64,000 nucleotides of DNA from contig OW240912.1 in the NCBI GenBank assembly GCA_933207985.1, positions 252,105,784 through 252,169,783 on the forward strand. Reading direction: 5' to 3'. The DNA comes from Pelobates cultripes. Its lineage: Eukaryota; Chordata; Amphibia; Anura; Pelobatidae. The translations under genes were made by a program, and so were the position numbers. Position 1 is the first letter of the stretch. The number at the start of each line of letters is the position of its first letter. Below, piece by piece: positions 1 through 11,740 of this stretch. The notes beneath the pieces are model-generated. The model had not been told where the DNA came from, searched no databases, and was given only the letters and a program-made list of their open reading frames with translations.

Positions 1-3000
1 CAACTGGCAAAGCATCATAGGATTTGTACAGCAGCTGAGGATCCTATTAGCCACCTTTTCTCTATAGTGGGTGGGGGGCCCTTAACAGATTCTTCCACTG
101 GGGCCCTGACTGGTTTCTAGTTATGTCCCTGGCTGCATCATATGCGCACAATATCAGATTTCAAAATATAAAAACACCACAGAAAGTGTAGAAAAGCTGT
201 GTTAGAAATAGCATGACAAGCCAGGAACCGCATACCTTTCTATTTCTACATAATTAGAAAAGTGTTAAACTCCTCATTCTGATCATTTAAGGACTCATCG
301 GAGCAAGAAAGGCATCTCCCATGGATCTATGCTGCCTTGAGGGATTGGCATTGCAACCAAGTGATACAAGGCAGACTAAGGAACAAGGGAGCAGGGAATC
401 ATTTTCATTTGCCACCCATCCGCCCTACATATTATACGGTTTTCTGTTCTGTTGTTGCTAGTCTATGTTTTCTCTGTTTATTTTGCCACAGCTGCGGCAT
501 TTCTTTGCCAGCAACAGTAGATCAAAATGTACCCAGAAAGGCTTGGAGAGTTACAGCCTGCTTTACTTTGAGGATAAAATGCAGGTTAAAGTGGGATTTG
601 AAAAACAAGTTAATGGCAGCTGTCTCCTGGTTAAATCCTACAGCTGACAGTATTCAAAGTTGCTGTCGATTGTATCTATAACTTTTGCTCTTACACACTA
701 AAAAACTGCATTATATGGATATCAGGGAAGGGAATAGCAACTGGGGTTTTGTTGGTTCAAGGGGTCAACAGTCATGTGTTTAACAGATATGTTTTCTTCT
801 ATCTGACAAACCATTTGGTGTTATTAAATGATAATGTACTACAAGTACAGCTTTCCTTCTATCTTGAAAAAAATGAAAAAAAGAGGACGTCCACTACATA
901 AAATGAGTGGAGGGTCTTTAAAGGGTTACTGGCAATGTAGGAGGGGAATAACCCTAATTAGAAACTTTTAGAAAAATGGAAGAAGGGTAACACACTAAGT
1001 GTGAATCCCAATAGATTACCATAGATTTTAAACCACTTATAAGAATAAAACATAATTTATTATTAAAAACCATGCATATAATATAAACAAACAACAAATA
1101 GTGTCACAACAAAGTGAATATGTGAAAATGAACCATGTGGTTTATAAGCCAGTTTCTATGGTTTTCAATGTCTTAGTGATTGATTCAGCTACAAGCTTGC
1201 AAAGGCTATTGGTTTAATATACCAATCAAATGCAAAAGATACAATATTGCTGAAATCAGATAACTGTTATATCTATATATAGACACAAATCCTATTCAGT
1301 AAAAAAGGGGGAGTAAGCTCTCCAGTATATTTGAATAGAAGTTAGAAGGTTAAATTATGTTATAGAATTTTAAAGTACTGAAAATGTAAACAAATGTCCT
1401 GTATTTTAGATGCAAATGTTGGTTCAAGGGTTGTAGTTATTAGACCTTATTTAAAGCAGTGAATTAGTACATATTACCACAACGAGTCTCTTAATGTATT
1501 AAGGAAGGGAATAAGTACTCAAAGGTTCATCTAAGTGGATGATAAAGGAAAAGTTCTTCCTTCCATATACTGTATGTCTCTGAAGGTATCAAAACCCTAG
1601 TTAGAGATGTAGATCCCTAATAACCACCTAACCGGCAGTTACCGTAGTCAGCAGTTAGCGTAAAAGTCTGTTTTCTATCAGTGGTGAAGAAACTACGAAT
1701 GGTATTAGTAGTTAGCATAATAAAGGGAACATCTCTATATACGAGCTAGATTCCACCCCAGTTGCTTCGAGGTAGCCTGGCTCGCTAGCTAACCCCAGCA
1801 CTTATAAAGACAACCCAAGAAGGATAAACTGGAACTAAGAGCCACAGGTCAAAGTAAATTTAAAATCAATAGCACATAATGTGCATTAAACCGTGCAATG
1901 TCGTTATCTTGACACGTGTTTTGGCGCATCAGCGCCTTTCTCAAGAGAGTCTTTCTTGGTACACCTGCTCCTGCACTGCATATGGTCATCTTGAGCAAGA
2001 AAGGGTGGGTGGTGATGAAGGCATTCATTCATGGTCTCAGTGCATCTGCGGTGCACTCTCAAACATTGAATAAGTTGAAACCATTCCAATAACCAAAAAT
2101 TTAATTGGACTTCTGCAGCTGCCATGCGGCAAGGTGCCCAGTGGGATCCAGGTAAGTGTTAAACAGTGTTAAATGGGATGTTGTCAAGACAGACTTGCCA
2201 TTATAACCACATAACCGGGCTGTAAAAGTTATAGTGCTTGGAGTGTTTACAGTGCTTGGGGTTTTAGTTTATTTATTTTTTATTATCATTTCTGGGGTCA
2301 CTTTCGGCTATATCAGGAAAATGTAGATTCAATTCTCAAGGAGTTACTAACTTATATTAATTTACAAGAGCTGTACTTCAAGGAAATAAGGTGAATGTAG
2401 CTTGACTATAGTCATTGAATGCTTTGTCTGCTGAAAAGGATTGCACGATACCACTCAAATGGAGTTTGATAAATGCATATTTTTTATTATTACCATTAAC
2501 AATAATTTTGTTTTAAGCATTTAACTATTTCAATTCGGTTGATGATATACGTGTTTATATCTAAGGTCATAAAGGCAAGTGAAAAATAATTCCCTCTGCA
2601 ACACTCCAAATATGTCTTAAATCCCTTAATAGATCACACAAAGTTGTTTACTCAGCCCTACGTGAGAAGGCTCCAGAGGTTTACACATTATAATACTATG
2701 GTGATTGAGCTTACAATTTCAACCATGACTACTACAAAAACACATGAATGTTCTATTAAAAAAAGTTAATGTTAAAGGACAAATGTCATCAAATTTCCGC
2801 TTTTATAAAAAAAATTATCAAACAAATTATTACATTTAACAAAACAATAATATAGTTTTATATTACGTATATAGTTGTTGTTGTTTTTTATCTCATTGAG
2901 CACCCATGTTAGGTCAGGCTCTCCTGTTTTCTGCTCAATCTAACTTGGGGGGGAACATTTAATTAAATTAATATAAAATTAAAAAATGAATGTGAAAATG

Positions 3001-3015
3001 CCCCTTCCTCCCCTT
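1..3015. other. non-coding, presumed TMEM47 intron 1
   Basis: AT-rich DNA without any reading frame that resembles a protein. The frames at 337-681 and 1879-2125 have no domain or codon signature. A GC-richer patch at about 1870-2125 holds a short dyad (GCGCATCAGCGC near 1923) next to a CTTTCTCAAG motif, a pattern common in dispersed frog repeats, but I cannot delimit an element. The stretch lies downstream of exon 1 of the minus-strand gene TMEM47, so it is probably intron. Confidence 0.6.
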
Positions 3016-3660
3016 CCACCCCCAGATTGCACATTTACACACACTGCATACACTAACACAACACACACACACACACACTGCATACACTAACACAACACAC
3101 ACACTGCATACACTAACACAACACACACTGCTTACACTAACACAACAGACACACTGCATACACTAATACAACACACAGTCTGCATACACCAATACAACAC
3201 ACACTCTGCATACAACAATACAATACACACACTGCATACACTAACACACACTCTGCATTCACTACACTGACACACATTCTGCATTCACTACACATTAACA
3301 CACTCTCTGCATTCACTACAATAACACACACTCTGCATTAACTGTACACACAGCATCCACTACACAATTCACAGTACACACACTACATCCACCACAAATT
3401 GCATTCACTATACACAGACACTGCATCTAATACATACACTACATCCACTACAGACACTGCATCCACTAAACACATTTCATCTATTAAACACAAACACTAC
3501 ATCCACTACACAAACACACACATCACTGTACACACACTACATCCAGTACTCAAACACACTCTGCGTTCACTATACACACTGCATCCGCTACACAAACACA
3601 CACTCTGCATTCGCTGCACAAACAGTATCTAATACACACATTCTAATTCACTTCCACTAT
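3016..3660. repeat. CA-rich minisatellite, about 23-26 bp unit
   Basis: Variants of a unit containing CACACACTGCATACACTAA recur roughly 25 times, diverging towards the right into CATCCACTACACA and CATTCACTACACA forms. The Cys/Val-rich minus-strand frames here are by-products of the repeat. The same style of CA-rich array occurs at 42055-42190 and inside the hAT-like element at 18590-19020. Confidence 0.85.
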
Positions 3661-3679
3661 ACACACCACATTCAGTCCT

Positions 3680-3765
3680 GCATCATTGTCAGCGGACTAG
3701 GTAGGGCGTGGGCGGGCCCGGACCTTGTGCTTTGTCAGGGGCCCCAAAATTTCTGATGGCGGCCC
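3680..3765 (-). mobile_element. probable hAT-like element terminus
   Basis: Read on the minus strand, this CpG-rich segment starts CAGGGCCGCCATCAG and continues into GGGGCCCCTGACAAAG. A CAG start followed by a GC-rich subterminal block is usual for hAT ends. It borders the CA-rich arrays on both sides, so the minisatellite at 3016-3660 may be the interior of this element, as at 18270-21104. I found no convincing second end, so this is an inference. Confidence 0.3.
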
Positions 3766-3870
3766 TGCACACACTGACAGACACATACACTCACTCACTC
3801 TCTGACAGACACACACACACACTCACTGACTGAAAGACACACACACATTCTTGCACACACTCACGTCATT
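3766..3870. repeat. short CA/ACTC-rich tandem tract
   Basis: Repeats of CACACTCACT and GACAGACACACA type follow directly on the GC-rich hAT-like terminus. No coding content. Confidence 0.7.
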
Positions 3871-4553
3871 TTATTTATTGCTCCCTACCTTTGGGAGCTG
3901 GTGTCATTCCGGCAACCGGCATCATTAAATTGCGCGCGTAAGGGAGCAGTTAGAAGCATTGCAAATACCCCAATGTTGACTTTTCCTCTTGCAGTGCAGG
4001 GGAAGTTAAGTTTTACTTACACTAAAGGGTGGATTTATCAGGCAATGCAAACATTGCAGTCTCCAAAAATTTTAATTAAATATTAAAAATTAAATGACCA
4101 CTACACCTAGACCGCTTTATTGAGATGACTCAGTTCAGGTGACTATAGTGTTCCTTTTACAATTGAATTAGTGCAAGGTTATTGGAAAGCTTGTTAAACT
4201 GTGACAACTGGTTTGGCATATATCCCGTCATCCCTGCCAGATGATTATAAAAACCAATAATGATTACATTATTAAAAGAAAGAAAAACACCAAAAAATAA
4301 GCCAAAACAAAACACCCAAGCACAAAAAGTTCATAAGTCCATACCACCAACATAACCAAAGAGGTAATAAGGTGGTCGGTGAGACTATAATTACTTAAAG
4401 TGTGATTAGAATATTCAATATTGGGAAAAGCTAAAAGAAAAAAAACATTTTTTCACAGTTTTAGTCACAATAATGTTTACATAATTAGTGCAACGAAAGA
4501 AAAAAAACTCAGTAGATTAACTTATAAATCCCAATTGGGAAAATGGCTCATAT
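3871..4553. other. non-coding AT-rich stretch
   Basis: No gene seen. At 4094-4160 there is a diverged piece resembling the ends of the TTAA-flanked MITE family (ACCTAGACC ... CACTATAG-like words, here CTATAGTGTTCCTTTTA). The remainder is A-rich. Confidence 0.5.
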
Positions 4554-4558
4554 GCTTA

Positions 4559-5658
4559 TGTAACGGACCGTTTTGCACACAAGGGGAAAAAAAACGTTTA
4601 GGCGATCATCCCCCTTTCCAGAGATGCAGGCACAGCTATTGTAGAACACCAAACTCCCGAACCGCCAATAAGTGAATGCTCCAAACTCCCGAACGGCATC
4701 CAATATAGCACTCCAAACACACGAACAGGAACCATACGAATTGCTGCTAGAAGACGAATAGGAAAAGCATCCATGCGGCTTACACTCCTAGCAATCAGTC
4801 TCTATCAGCATTCAGTAAATCCCCCCAAAGACGAGACAAGGCTGTGACAAAAGACAGACAAGTAGACAAATAGGACACACAGTCACATTATATTCCCACA
4901 ATGCATCCTGGCTTCCTCCCCTCTGCTTTGGAGATAATTGAGAAGTAATTCAATTATCTCCCAAGACAAAGGCAAATCGCCATTATGCACGTGGGGATAC
5001 TAAAACACAAATTACTGTTAAAATACACCATGTAAGACACATTAAAACCATACATTTAACATATCCCCAGAAAGCTCAGGTCTGAGTGCACATTATTACT
5101 GAATGGCGCTCAGACCACACAAATACAGTTTAATCGCCATGGAGCCAAAGTCTTTACACAGTCAGTTTCATGCGAATGGGCTCCATGGGATTCCTACCTG
5201 GGGTATAACATAGACAGTAAAACTACCGAACACCGGCCATTCGTGTACTTCCACCGAACAAGAAGGGAGGTCGGCGGCTTGAGCGGTGTTCGCGCAAAAC
5301 TGTATCCGATTTTAGTTCCATGAATTAAGCGTCGAACACCGCTGTGCATTCGCATGTTTAAAATGGCCGCGACCTCGTGTTCGTGATACGAATGGCGGCC
5401 ATCCAGCATTCGTCAATTAAGCTGCGGTTAACCGCAGCTTCAGGGAGGTTAATTGCCGGCACACTCCAGCTCCCAGTTGGTCTAGTCATTTGTGCAGTTG
5501 TTCGGTAGATTGAATCTACCGAACACCCGGCAGAAAAGCACGAATAAAGCTTTTCTGCAGGCAAAACAAAGTCTTTTAACATGGGGGCCATAGTCCAAAG
5601 GCAGCAGGCGAGCAACCAGGCTTCTCCAATGCAATGTGGCGAGATTGCTCTCGTCACA
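4559..5658. mobile_element. solo LTR, 1.1 kb, with 5-bp target duplication
   Basis: The segment begins TGTAACGGACC and ends CTCTCGTCACA, that is TG...CA as expected of an LTR, and is flanked on both sides by GCTTA (4554-4558 and 5659-5663), a 5-bp target duplication. There is no internal gag or pol, so it is best read as a solo LTR left by LTR-LTR recombination. The interior contains many CpG-containing TTCG words, a self-complementary GCTGCGGTTAACCGCAGC at about 5421-5438, and AATAAAG near 5543. If that AATAAAG is the polyadenylation signal, the LTR runs on the plus strand, but orientation is not settled. The family (Gypsy or ERV) is not determined. The minus-strand frames here are not genes. 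Confidence 0.75.
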
Positions 5659-5663
5659 GCTTA

Positions 5664-6230
5664 GTGTTTCAATTAATTTTAGGAAGCTATAAGACAAATA
5701 TGGCATGGAGTGAATTATGGTTTTAAAACTAAACCTTTACCAAACTTAGTTTGCTGAGACGTAAATAGCAGTTAGAGAATCTCAAACTACCACACAAAAC
5801 TATATATTTTTAGAAAGTAGCCCCCCCTCAAGGTGTTTAGCTGAAATCATTTAGATTTTTTTCTTTTAAATCTTTTATCACCAGAGTCTGCTAAAACAGC
5901 ATCTAATTATTATTAATATTATTATTACTTTTTAGGCATTTTTCACTCTTATGTTAACAGCTTGTTGCAATTTTGACAGACTGTGTGTCCCACTCATGCA
6001 AAGACTCTAGAATTGTATTTGGCTACTGCTATTGATCATAGCAATAGCCCAATGCAGACCTTCCTTGACAGTTGTTGACAAGTCACATGGTTAGATCACA
6101 GACATGTCAATATCAGTTTTCAAATTTCCAATTTTATCCAAATTACATATTGGACTCTTTTGGGACCAAATAACAGCCCTCAAATGCACTTTACACCCAT
6201 TATCACATGCAGTTTTCAAAGGATGATAGC
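5664..6230. other. non-coding, nothing recognised
   Basis: AT-rich DNA between the solo LTR and the TTAA MITE. No motif or repeat was recognised. Confidence 0.5.
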
Positions 6231-6234
6231 TTAA

Positions 6235-6706
6235 AGGACCACTATAGGCACCCAGACCACTTCAGCTTAATGAAGTAGTCTGGGTGCCAGGTCCCTCTAG
6301 GGTTAACCCTTTTTTTTTTATAAACATAGCAGTTGTAGAGAAACTGCTATGTTTATAATAGGGTTAATCCAGCCTCCAGTGGCTGTCTCTTGACAGCCGC
6401 TAGAGGCGCTTGCGTGCTTCTCACTGATTTTCACAGTGAGAAGACGCCAGCGTCCATAGGAAAGCATTGTGAATGCTTTCCTATGGACTGGCTGAATGCG
6501 CACGCAGCCGAGCATGCACGTTCAGCCGAAGAGGAGGAGAAGAGGGAGGAGAGGAGGAGGAGAGCTCCCCACCCGGCGCTGGAGAAAGAGGTAAGTTTAA
6601 CCCCTTCCACCCCCCCCCCCAGAGCCCGGCGGGAGGGGGACCCTGAGGGTGGGGGCACTATAGTGCCAGGAAAACGAGTATGTTTTCCTGGCACTATAGT
6701 GGTCCT
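6235..6706. mobile_element. TTAA-flanked MITE
   Basis: The 472 bp element starts AGGACCACTATAG and ends CTATAGTGGTCCT, a perfect 13-bp terminal inverted repeat, between two TTAA sites (6231-6234, 6707-6710). A subterminal hairpin lies at about 6249-6289 (GCACCCAGACCACTTC paired with its near complement). TTAA duplication is used by piggyBac and Kolobok elements; the superfamily cannot be told without a transposase. Related copies are at 9881-10468 and 11741-12220. The 106-aa plus-strand frame inside is not a gene. Confidence 0.85.
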
Positions 6707-6859
6707 TTAAGTTCATTTAATTGGGGCAATTTAACAGTGTTATTCGCTAAAAAAAGAATTGTTAAGAATTCCAGTGAATTTAAAATTTAAGGCCAAATAG
6801 TCAAACAGAAAAAAGCTCAATAATTTATTTTATTTTTTTTAAAAGACACAATTGTCAAC

Positions 6860-7030
6860 AGAACAACTACAGCTTAATGTAGCTGTTCTGGAGTATATAG
6901 TATTTCCCTGCAGGCTTTTTAATGTAAGCACTGCATTTTCAGAAAAAGAGACAGTGTATTCATTACAGCCTAGTAACACTTCTAGTAGCAGATGGCCACT
7001 AGAGGTGCTTCCTGGGACAGTGCTGCACAG
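6860..7030. repeat. dispersed repeat related to the interior of the 9.9 kb MITE
   Basis: Words such as GCCACTAGAGGTGCTTCC and the CAGTGT...AGCCTAGTAACAC stretch appear in reverse complement at about 10330-10460, inside the TTAA MITE copy. This is therefore a truncated or nested piece of the same MITE group. The segment GTAGCTGTTCTGGAGTATA at its left is part of it. Confidence 0.5.
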
Positions 7031-7450
7031 TGTGTAGGAGGAGGGGATACTGGTAGTGAGGGAGGTGATAGTGTGAGGGAAGGTGTATACTGGGAAGGAG
7101 GGGTGATAGTGTGAGGGAGGTAGGGGGTGATACTGTAAGGGAGGTAGGGAGGTAGGGGGTGATAGTGTAAGGGGGGTATACTGAAAGGGAGAGGGGTAAT
7201 ACTGTGAGGGGGGCATACTGGGAGGGGGGTGATAGTGTGGGGGGATACTGTGAGGGGGAATAGTGGTAGGGAGGGGGAATACTGGGAGGGACTGGGGAAT
7301 ACTGGAAGGGAGGGGGGTGATAGTAAAGGGGTTACTGGGAGGGGGGTAATAGTGAGTATAGGGGATTGATAGTGAAGGAGTTACAGGGAGGGAGGGGGTA
7401 ATGGAGTGAATTAGGGGGTATAATGGAAGGAAGGTGATAGTGAGGGAGGA
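7031..7450. repeat. G-rich purine minisatellite
   Basis: About 420 bp of irregular repeats of GGGATACTG, GGGAGG and GGTGATAGTG words. Nearly every line has several GGG runs, giving clear G-quadruplex potential on the plus strand. The Pro/Ser/Thr-rich 230-aa frame on the minus strand is a by-product of this array. Confidence 0.8.
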
Positions 7451-7497
7451 TACAGGTCCTGTTTGGGCTCCCTGGTGGCCCGATGGTGATATCCGGT

Positions 7498-7645
7498 CTG
7501 CAGCTCCGCAGTGTGCAGAGCTGAAGACCATGTATCTTGCGAGACCTGGTCAGAACATTGCCGTGGTAACCTGTGGCAATGCTCTGATTGGCCAGATCTT
7601 GTGAGACACATGGTCTGCAGCTCTGCACACTGCGGAGACCAGCGG
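7498..7645. repeat. imperfect inverted repeat
   Basis: The left arm (from GCAGCTCCGCAGTGTGCAGA) is repeated in reverse complement at the right (ending TCTGCACACTGCGGAGACC), with GACCATGT/ACATGGTC and CTGGTCAGA/TCTGATTGGCCAG also pairing. It looks like a fold-back part of a non-autonomous DNA element whose ends I could not fix. Confidence 0.7.
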
Positions 7646-7767
7646 CCACACGGCACTGAATGTTAAATGATATGCCTCACACCCGGCGGCATAGTGAGCA
7701 AGCCATGGGCCCCCTCCTGGTGTCGGGTCCTGGGTCACTGACTGAAGACATGACACAGTCTGCCTTA

Positions 7768-7831
7768 AGGTGGTTTAGGCGGCCGCGAGGCCCCAGACAG
7801 CGCGAGGCCTTAGGCGGCCGCTAAACCACCT
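7768..7831. repeat. GC-rich palindrome with two NotI sites
   Basis: AGGTGGTTTAGGCGGCCGC on the left pairs with GCGGCCGCTAAACCACCT on the right; the arms enclose GAGGCCCCAGACAGCGCGAGGCCTTAG. Each arm carries GCGGCCGC. It probably forms the end of the repeat unit that began at 7031. Confidence 0.7.
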
Positions 7832-7849
7832 AATTAGAGAGCCGTCTCT

Positions 7850-8160
7850 GCACATACTTCCCAAACACCCCTATTTAGGAGGGACAGTCCCTATTTTGGA
7901 CCCAATTCTCTCTGTCCCTCTTTTCTATCCTAATATGTCTCTTTTTTAGAGGCTTTATATTGTTGGTGTGGAAAGCAGAGCTCAAAACAATAATGTGTCT
8001 TTAACCTATAATAAAAGTTTTTAGAAATCAGTCTATGTAAATAAAATACATTGTTCTTGTTCTAAATTAGATTTTACTTGCAAATATTAATTTAAAGTCA
8101 TATAAAATTTCTCAGAACAGCCTACTACCCAGCCACACTCCCACTCACAACCCTGAAATG
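7850..8160 (+). repeat. dispersed repeat, copy A
   Basis: Includes an AGGGACAGTCCCT dyad (about 7880-7892) and the diagnostic words ATCAGTCTATGTAAATAA and TTTCTCAGAACAGCC. The same order of words is found in reverse complement at 11440-11680. No coding capacity was recognised, and the class is unknown. Confidence 0.6.
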
Positions 8161-9090
8161 AAAATGTACCTCTTTAACCATTTGAAATGTTAAGAGGCTT
8201 CATTGATGTCATAAACTACACATGCTGAACTAGCACTGGAACATAATTCTAGGTGATCACCAGACCTCTGCCTTGGACTGTTCCAGACTGAGCCACACCC
8301 TTCCAGTACTGGGAGATACTCTTGATAGACAGACAAGGGAGTCAGTTCAGGAAAATGTCTGATCTTTATTAAAATGAACAATGGTTTTAAAATAACACGC
8401 AATAAATGGGAGTCTAGGGGAGTATCATTAATTACCAATCAATTCTTGCCAACTATTACTAAACAGAATAGACAGCTTGCGCACACATCATGGTATGGTC
8501 ATGTAACAAATCATTGATATAAAACATATCTATAGGGTATTACTAGGTGGGGTCTTCTTAGGATAGTAGGGGATAGGAAAGAACAAAGATGGTCATGTGC
8601 CAAGACCACGTATGTGAAGTTCTGGCATGGTTAGATGCAAAACTACGAATATGACATCCTTGCAATGTACAAGGTTGATCACCCCTTAAAGAAAACGGGC
8701 TGGTCACCTTCAGGCCACCCCAAAATGACGTCTCAAGAAAAATAATAAACAACTTTTATTGGAAAAACTAGAGAACAAACAGAGTTCTAAAAATAAATGG
8801 ATATAAAGGGCCTGGTTTCTGCAGAGATATAACTACGCACACATGTATCAATCTCTACACAGTGTAGCAGACTCACTCATAACAGAGTAGTAGCTAAGAT
8901 ACATGTAGCAATATGTAGTAAATGGTGTCATGCACCAGACCCCACAGGGTTAACACTCTGGTATAGAAATCGAAAGGATAGAGGAGGTAATAAAGTGAGA
9001 ATGAAAAATAAAGTGAAAATAACCTGTCAAAGGTAATACAACAGTAGTTGAAGGTTATATCTAACCACAAGTAGCTCACTAAGCCCCACC
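8161..9090. other. non-coding, nothing firmly recognised
   Basis: Short open frames only (8190-8438, 8558-8752, 8894-9118, all minus strand), none with a recognisable motif. Confidence 0.5.
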
Positions 9091-9091
9091 A

Positions 9092-9272
9092 CCTTAATAC
9101 AAGTGTCCAGAACAACAAGATAGCTCAAACATTGGTGTAGCACCCTGTAGTCCAGAAACACTGGATGCCCATGGGCTGTCCATGTTTTATTTAGATTAAC
9201 CCAGTGTTTCTGGATTACAGGGTGTTACACCAATGTTTGAGCTATCTTGTTGCTCTGGACACTTGTATTACC
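9092..9272. repeat. hairpin-forming inverted repeat, arms about 75 bp
   Basis: The left arm (taatacaagtgtccagaacaa ... gaaacactgg) is matched almost perfectly by the reverse complement of the right arm (ccagtgtttctgg ... acacttgtatta), with a loop of about 30 bp at 9172-9200. This is a fold-back element or MITE. Confidence 0.85.
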
Positions 9273-9876
9273 TTTTTTCTCTAGTCTCATGATTCAGCTG
9301 AGCAGAAATTAACCTTATCAACAAGTTTTATCATACAATACATTTGGCAAGTGTTTATTTAAAATGCAAAGGGCTCCAAAATAAATTATGAGATTGGCCA
9401 CTCCATAATCTGAGGTCACACTTCATAAAGTTTTAAATTCTTAAGATACAGCAAACAGAAATGCAATGATAAGCAAATTTGACTGTCTGAGGGACAGCCC
9501 AAAGGGGTCTACACAGGATCCAGCACCCCTCCACCGCACAGTGATTTTAAGTTGAGTGTGCACTTCACAGCATACACCTCCTCACAGCTTCTGCTGCCTC
9601 TCAGGGTTGTGTGTAAGATAGATTTTAGACAGGGAGTGAGTAGGTAAATTATAATGAAGAAACTTCAACTACTCCCACACTGCACAGGCACACCTTAGGA
9701 ACAGATCTGCACAACTAGACCAGCTCTCAAACAGCAACTGCACAACTGAATGTTAAATGATATGCTCCTCTATCGTAAATATCCATTAATCAACAGCATT
9801 GAAAGCACTGGGATATTGTAAATGTACTGTTCATTAAGGAACTGCAGCATATACGGAAAATAAAGCAGTGTGTGTC
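9273..9876. other. non-coding, nothing recognised
   Basis: AT-rich DNA with no gene, repeat or motif that I can support. Confidence 0.5.
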
Positions 9877-9880
9877 CTAA

Positions 9881-10468
9881 AGGAACACTATAGTCTTAGT
9901 GATACAAAAATGTATTCCTAATACTTTAGTGCTGGAATAAATGTTTAGGTCACTGGCCCCCTCTCTGTGGAGTAAAAAGGTTATTTTACTTACCTTTGCT
10001 CCACCATTTCACCAGTTCTGAAATCAGCAGGCCCTGTCTCCTTAGACATCAATCTTGGATCCAAAACGCCATGCTGCACTAATCAGCATCTCATAGAGCA
10101 GGGGTTCCCAATCTAGTACCCCTCAAGTACCCCCTACTAGTCTAGGATTTAGGGATAACCCTGTTGTGTCTAAAGTGTTTTTTTTCCTTTCTAAAAAGAC
10201 CTTAAACACAACTGGGTAATCCCTAAATCCTGGACTGTTAGGGGGTACTTGAGGACTGGGTTGGGAACCACTGTCATAGAGAATCAATGCATTTCTATAG
10301 GGAGCATTCAGTGTCTCCACTTGAGGAAGCACCTCTAGTGGCCGTCTGAGTGACTGCCACAAGACGTGTTACTAGGTAGCAATATAAACACTGCCTTTTC
10401 TATGAAAAAGCAGTGTTTTCATTGTTCAGCCGGCAGGGATACCAGAACCATTACATTAAACTGTCCCT
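9881..10468. mobile_element. TTAA-type MITE interrupted by an hAT MITE
   Basis: Starts AGGAACACTATAG after a mutated CTAA and ends ACTGTCCCT before TTAA (10469-10472), matching the family at 6235-6706. A 175-bp hAT-type MITE (10099-10273) has inserted into it, so the TTAA element is the older of the two. Confidence 0.65.
10099..10273. mobile_element. hAT-type MITE with 8-bp target duplication
   Basis: The element starts CAGGGGTTCCCAA and ends TTGGGAACCACTG, and is flanked by TCATAGAG on both sides (10091-10098, 10274-10281). An 8-bp duplication and CAGNGGTTCCCAA termini are typical of hAT elements. The interior folds back (GTACCCCTCAAGTACCCC against GGGGTACTTGAGG). Confidence 0.9.
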
Positions 10469-10472
10469 TTAA

Positions 10473-11439
10473 TTTAAAAAAATGCCATATCATCACCAGC
10501 CAACATCTAAACCTAAAAAATGACCATATTTATATTTAATAATACATCTAAATAAACAGGTAATATCTATTGTTACATTTTCCTTTAATCATATTAAAGA
10601 ACACATTCGAAAAATCCAGAAAATCCAAAGGATACATTATACAAATCATGAATTATTAGACCACGGGTCGTCTTCTTTTTAGCTTTTGTGATGTACTGTG
10701 TACTGTGTAGTATTCTATCCAAATGTTGACTTCAAAATGTGTATTACCACATAATTGAAATATAATACTTAATGCTACTTCCTTCATCAAATTACAGTGT
10801 CATTACAGATCCATTTTCAAAGCCGCATTTAGATACTGCAGTTACAGTTCAGTATTCATGATTTTGTTGGCTGTAGCTACCATTATTGGAAGCTGTCGTT
10901 TAGAGGTTTACAGGATATATATTGTAGCTATACTTTTTACTTAAAGAGAACCCATCATGCCCCAAACCACTCGTGCTCTTTTGGAAGAACAAGATAACTC
11001 ATCTATAAGTGTGCTAGCAAGCACTTTAACTAGCAAATTTATAGATTGAAAGAAAAAACTATTTGAAAATAGGTCTTTCTCCCACTTCTCAGTCAAATTT
11101 ATGGCATAGACTCTTTTGACTGACATAGAAGAGCCAGAAAGACCACCACTGGTAGTCCTTCAGCCCTCCCAAACATTGCAACTGCAACACATGCAAACTA
11201 GAGGTAGATGTTGCATGAATAACACCCACGAAGTTCAGAAGATGGCAGCACTTGTACCAAGATGAGTATATCTTAATAGTTTACATTAAGAATGGCATTT
11301 ATCTGTGATATATGATGTGTTCAATGTATTTGCTGGAAATTTAAGGTAAGTTTATTGTTCCATAACAGGTCAGGGTCACTTTAAAGCTGTAGAATGTATA
11401 GGTCGCTAATTTGCAACAACAAAAGGGAATTGTCTGTCT
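10473..11439. other. non-coding; possible diverged TTAA element at 10941-11384
   Basis: TTAAAGAGAACCC near 10941 and GGGTCACTTTAA near 11384 could be the ends of another TTAA-flanked MITE. The termini match at only about half of positions, so the element is weakly supported. No gene seen. Confidence 0.3.
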
Positions 11440-11680
11440 GAAAAATGGGGATAGGGCTGTTCTGAGAAATTTTACTTGACTTACTAATAACAATGTATGC
11501 AACTAAAATATATTTAAAACCAGAATAATTTATCTTATTTACACAGACTGACTTCTAAACACATTGTAATTTAGACACATTACTATTAGTATTATTGCTG
11601 TGGAGCTGTTATCCACTCAGACACACCAATAATGGACACTTGGAGGAATCTGCACGATTGCCTTGTATGGCTTCATATAA
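11440..11680 (-). repeat. dispersed repeat, copy B
   Basis: Reverse-complement relative of 7850-8160: GGCTGTTCTGAGAAATTTTA, TTATTTACACAGACTGA and ACACACCAATAA occur here in the mirrored order. The two copies lie 3.5 kb apart in opposite orientation. Confidence 0.6.
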
Positions 11681-11740
11681 ATGTGCCCATCAAATGTAAT
11701 ATAGTTCCTTGCCTGATAGCACTCCAAGTGAACATCTTAA

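Noticed and set aside
2968..3632. Cys/Val-rich and Thr/His-rich frames on both strands
   Set aside because: By-products of the CA-rich minisatellite.
6839..7531. 230-aa minus-strand frame rich in Pro, Ser, Thr and Tyr
   Set aside because: It is the complement of the G-rich minisatellite at 7031-7450; no start context, domain or splice logic supports it.
10941..11384. Another TTAA-flanked transposon
   Set aside because: The TTAA sites exist, but the termini agree only loosely (AGAGAACCC against AGTGACCCT), so it is kept as a weak note only.
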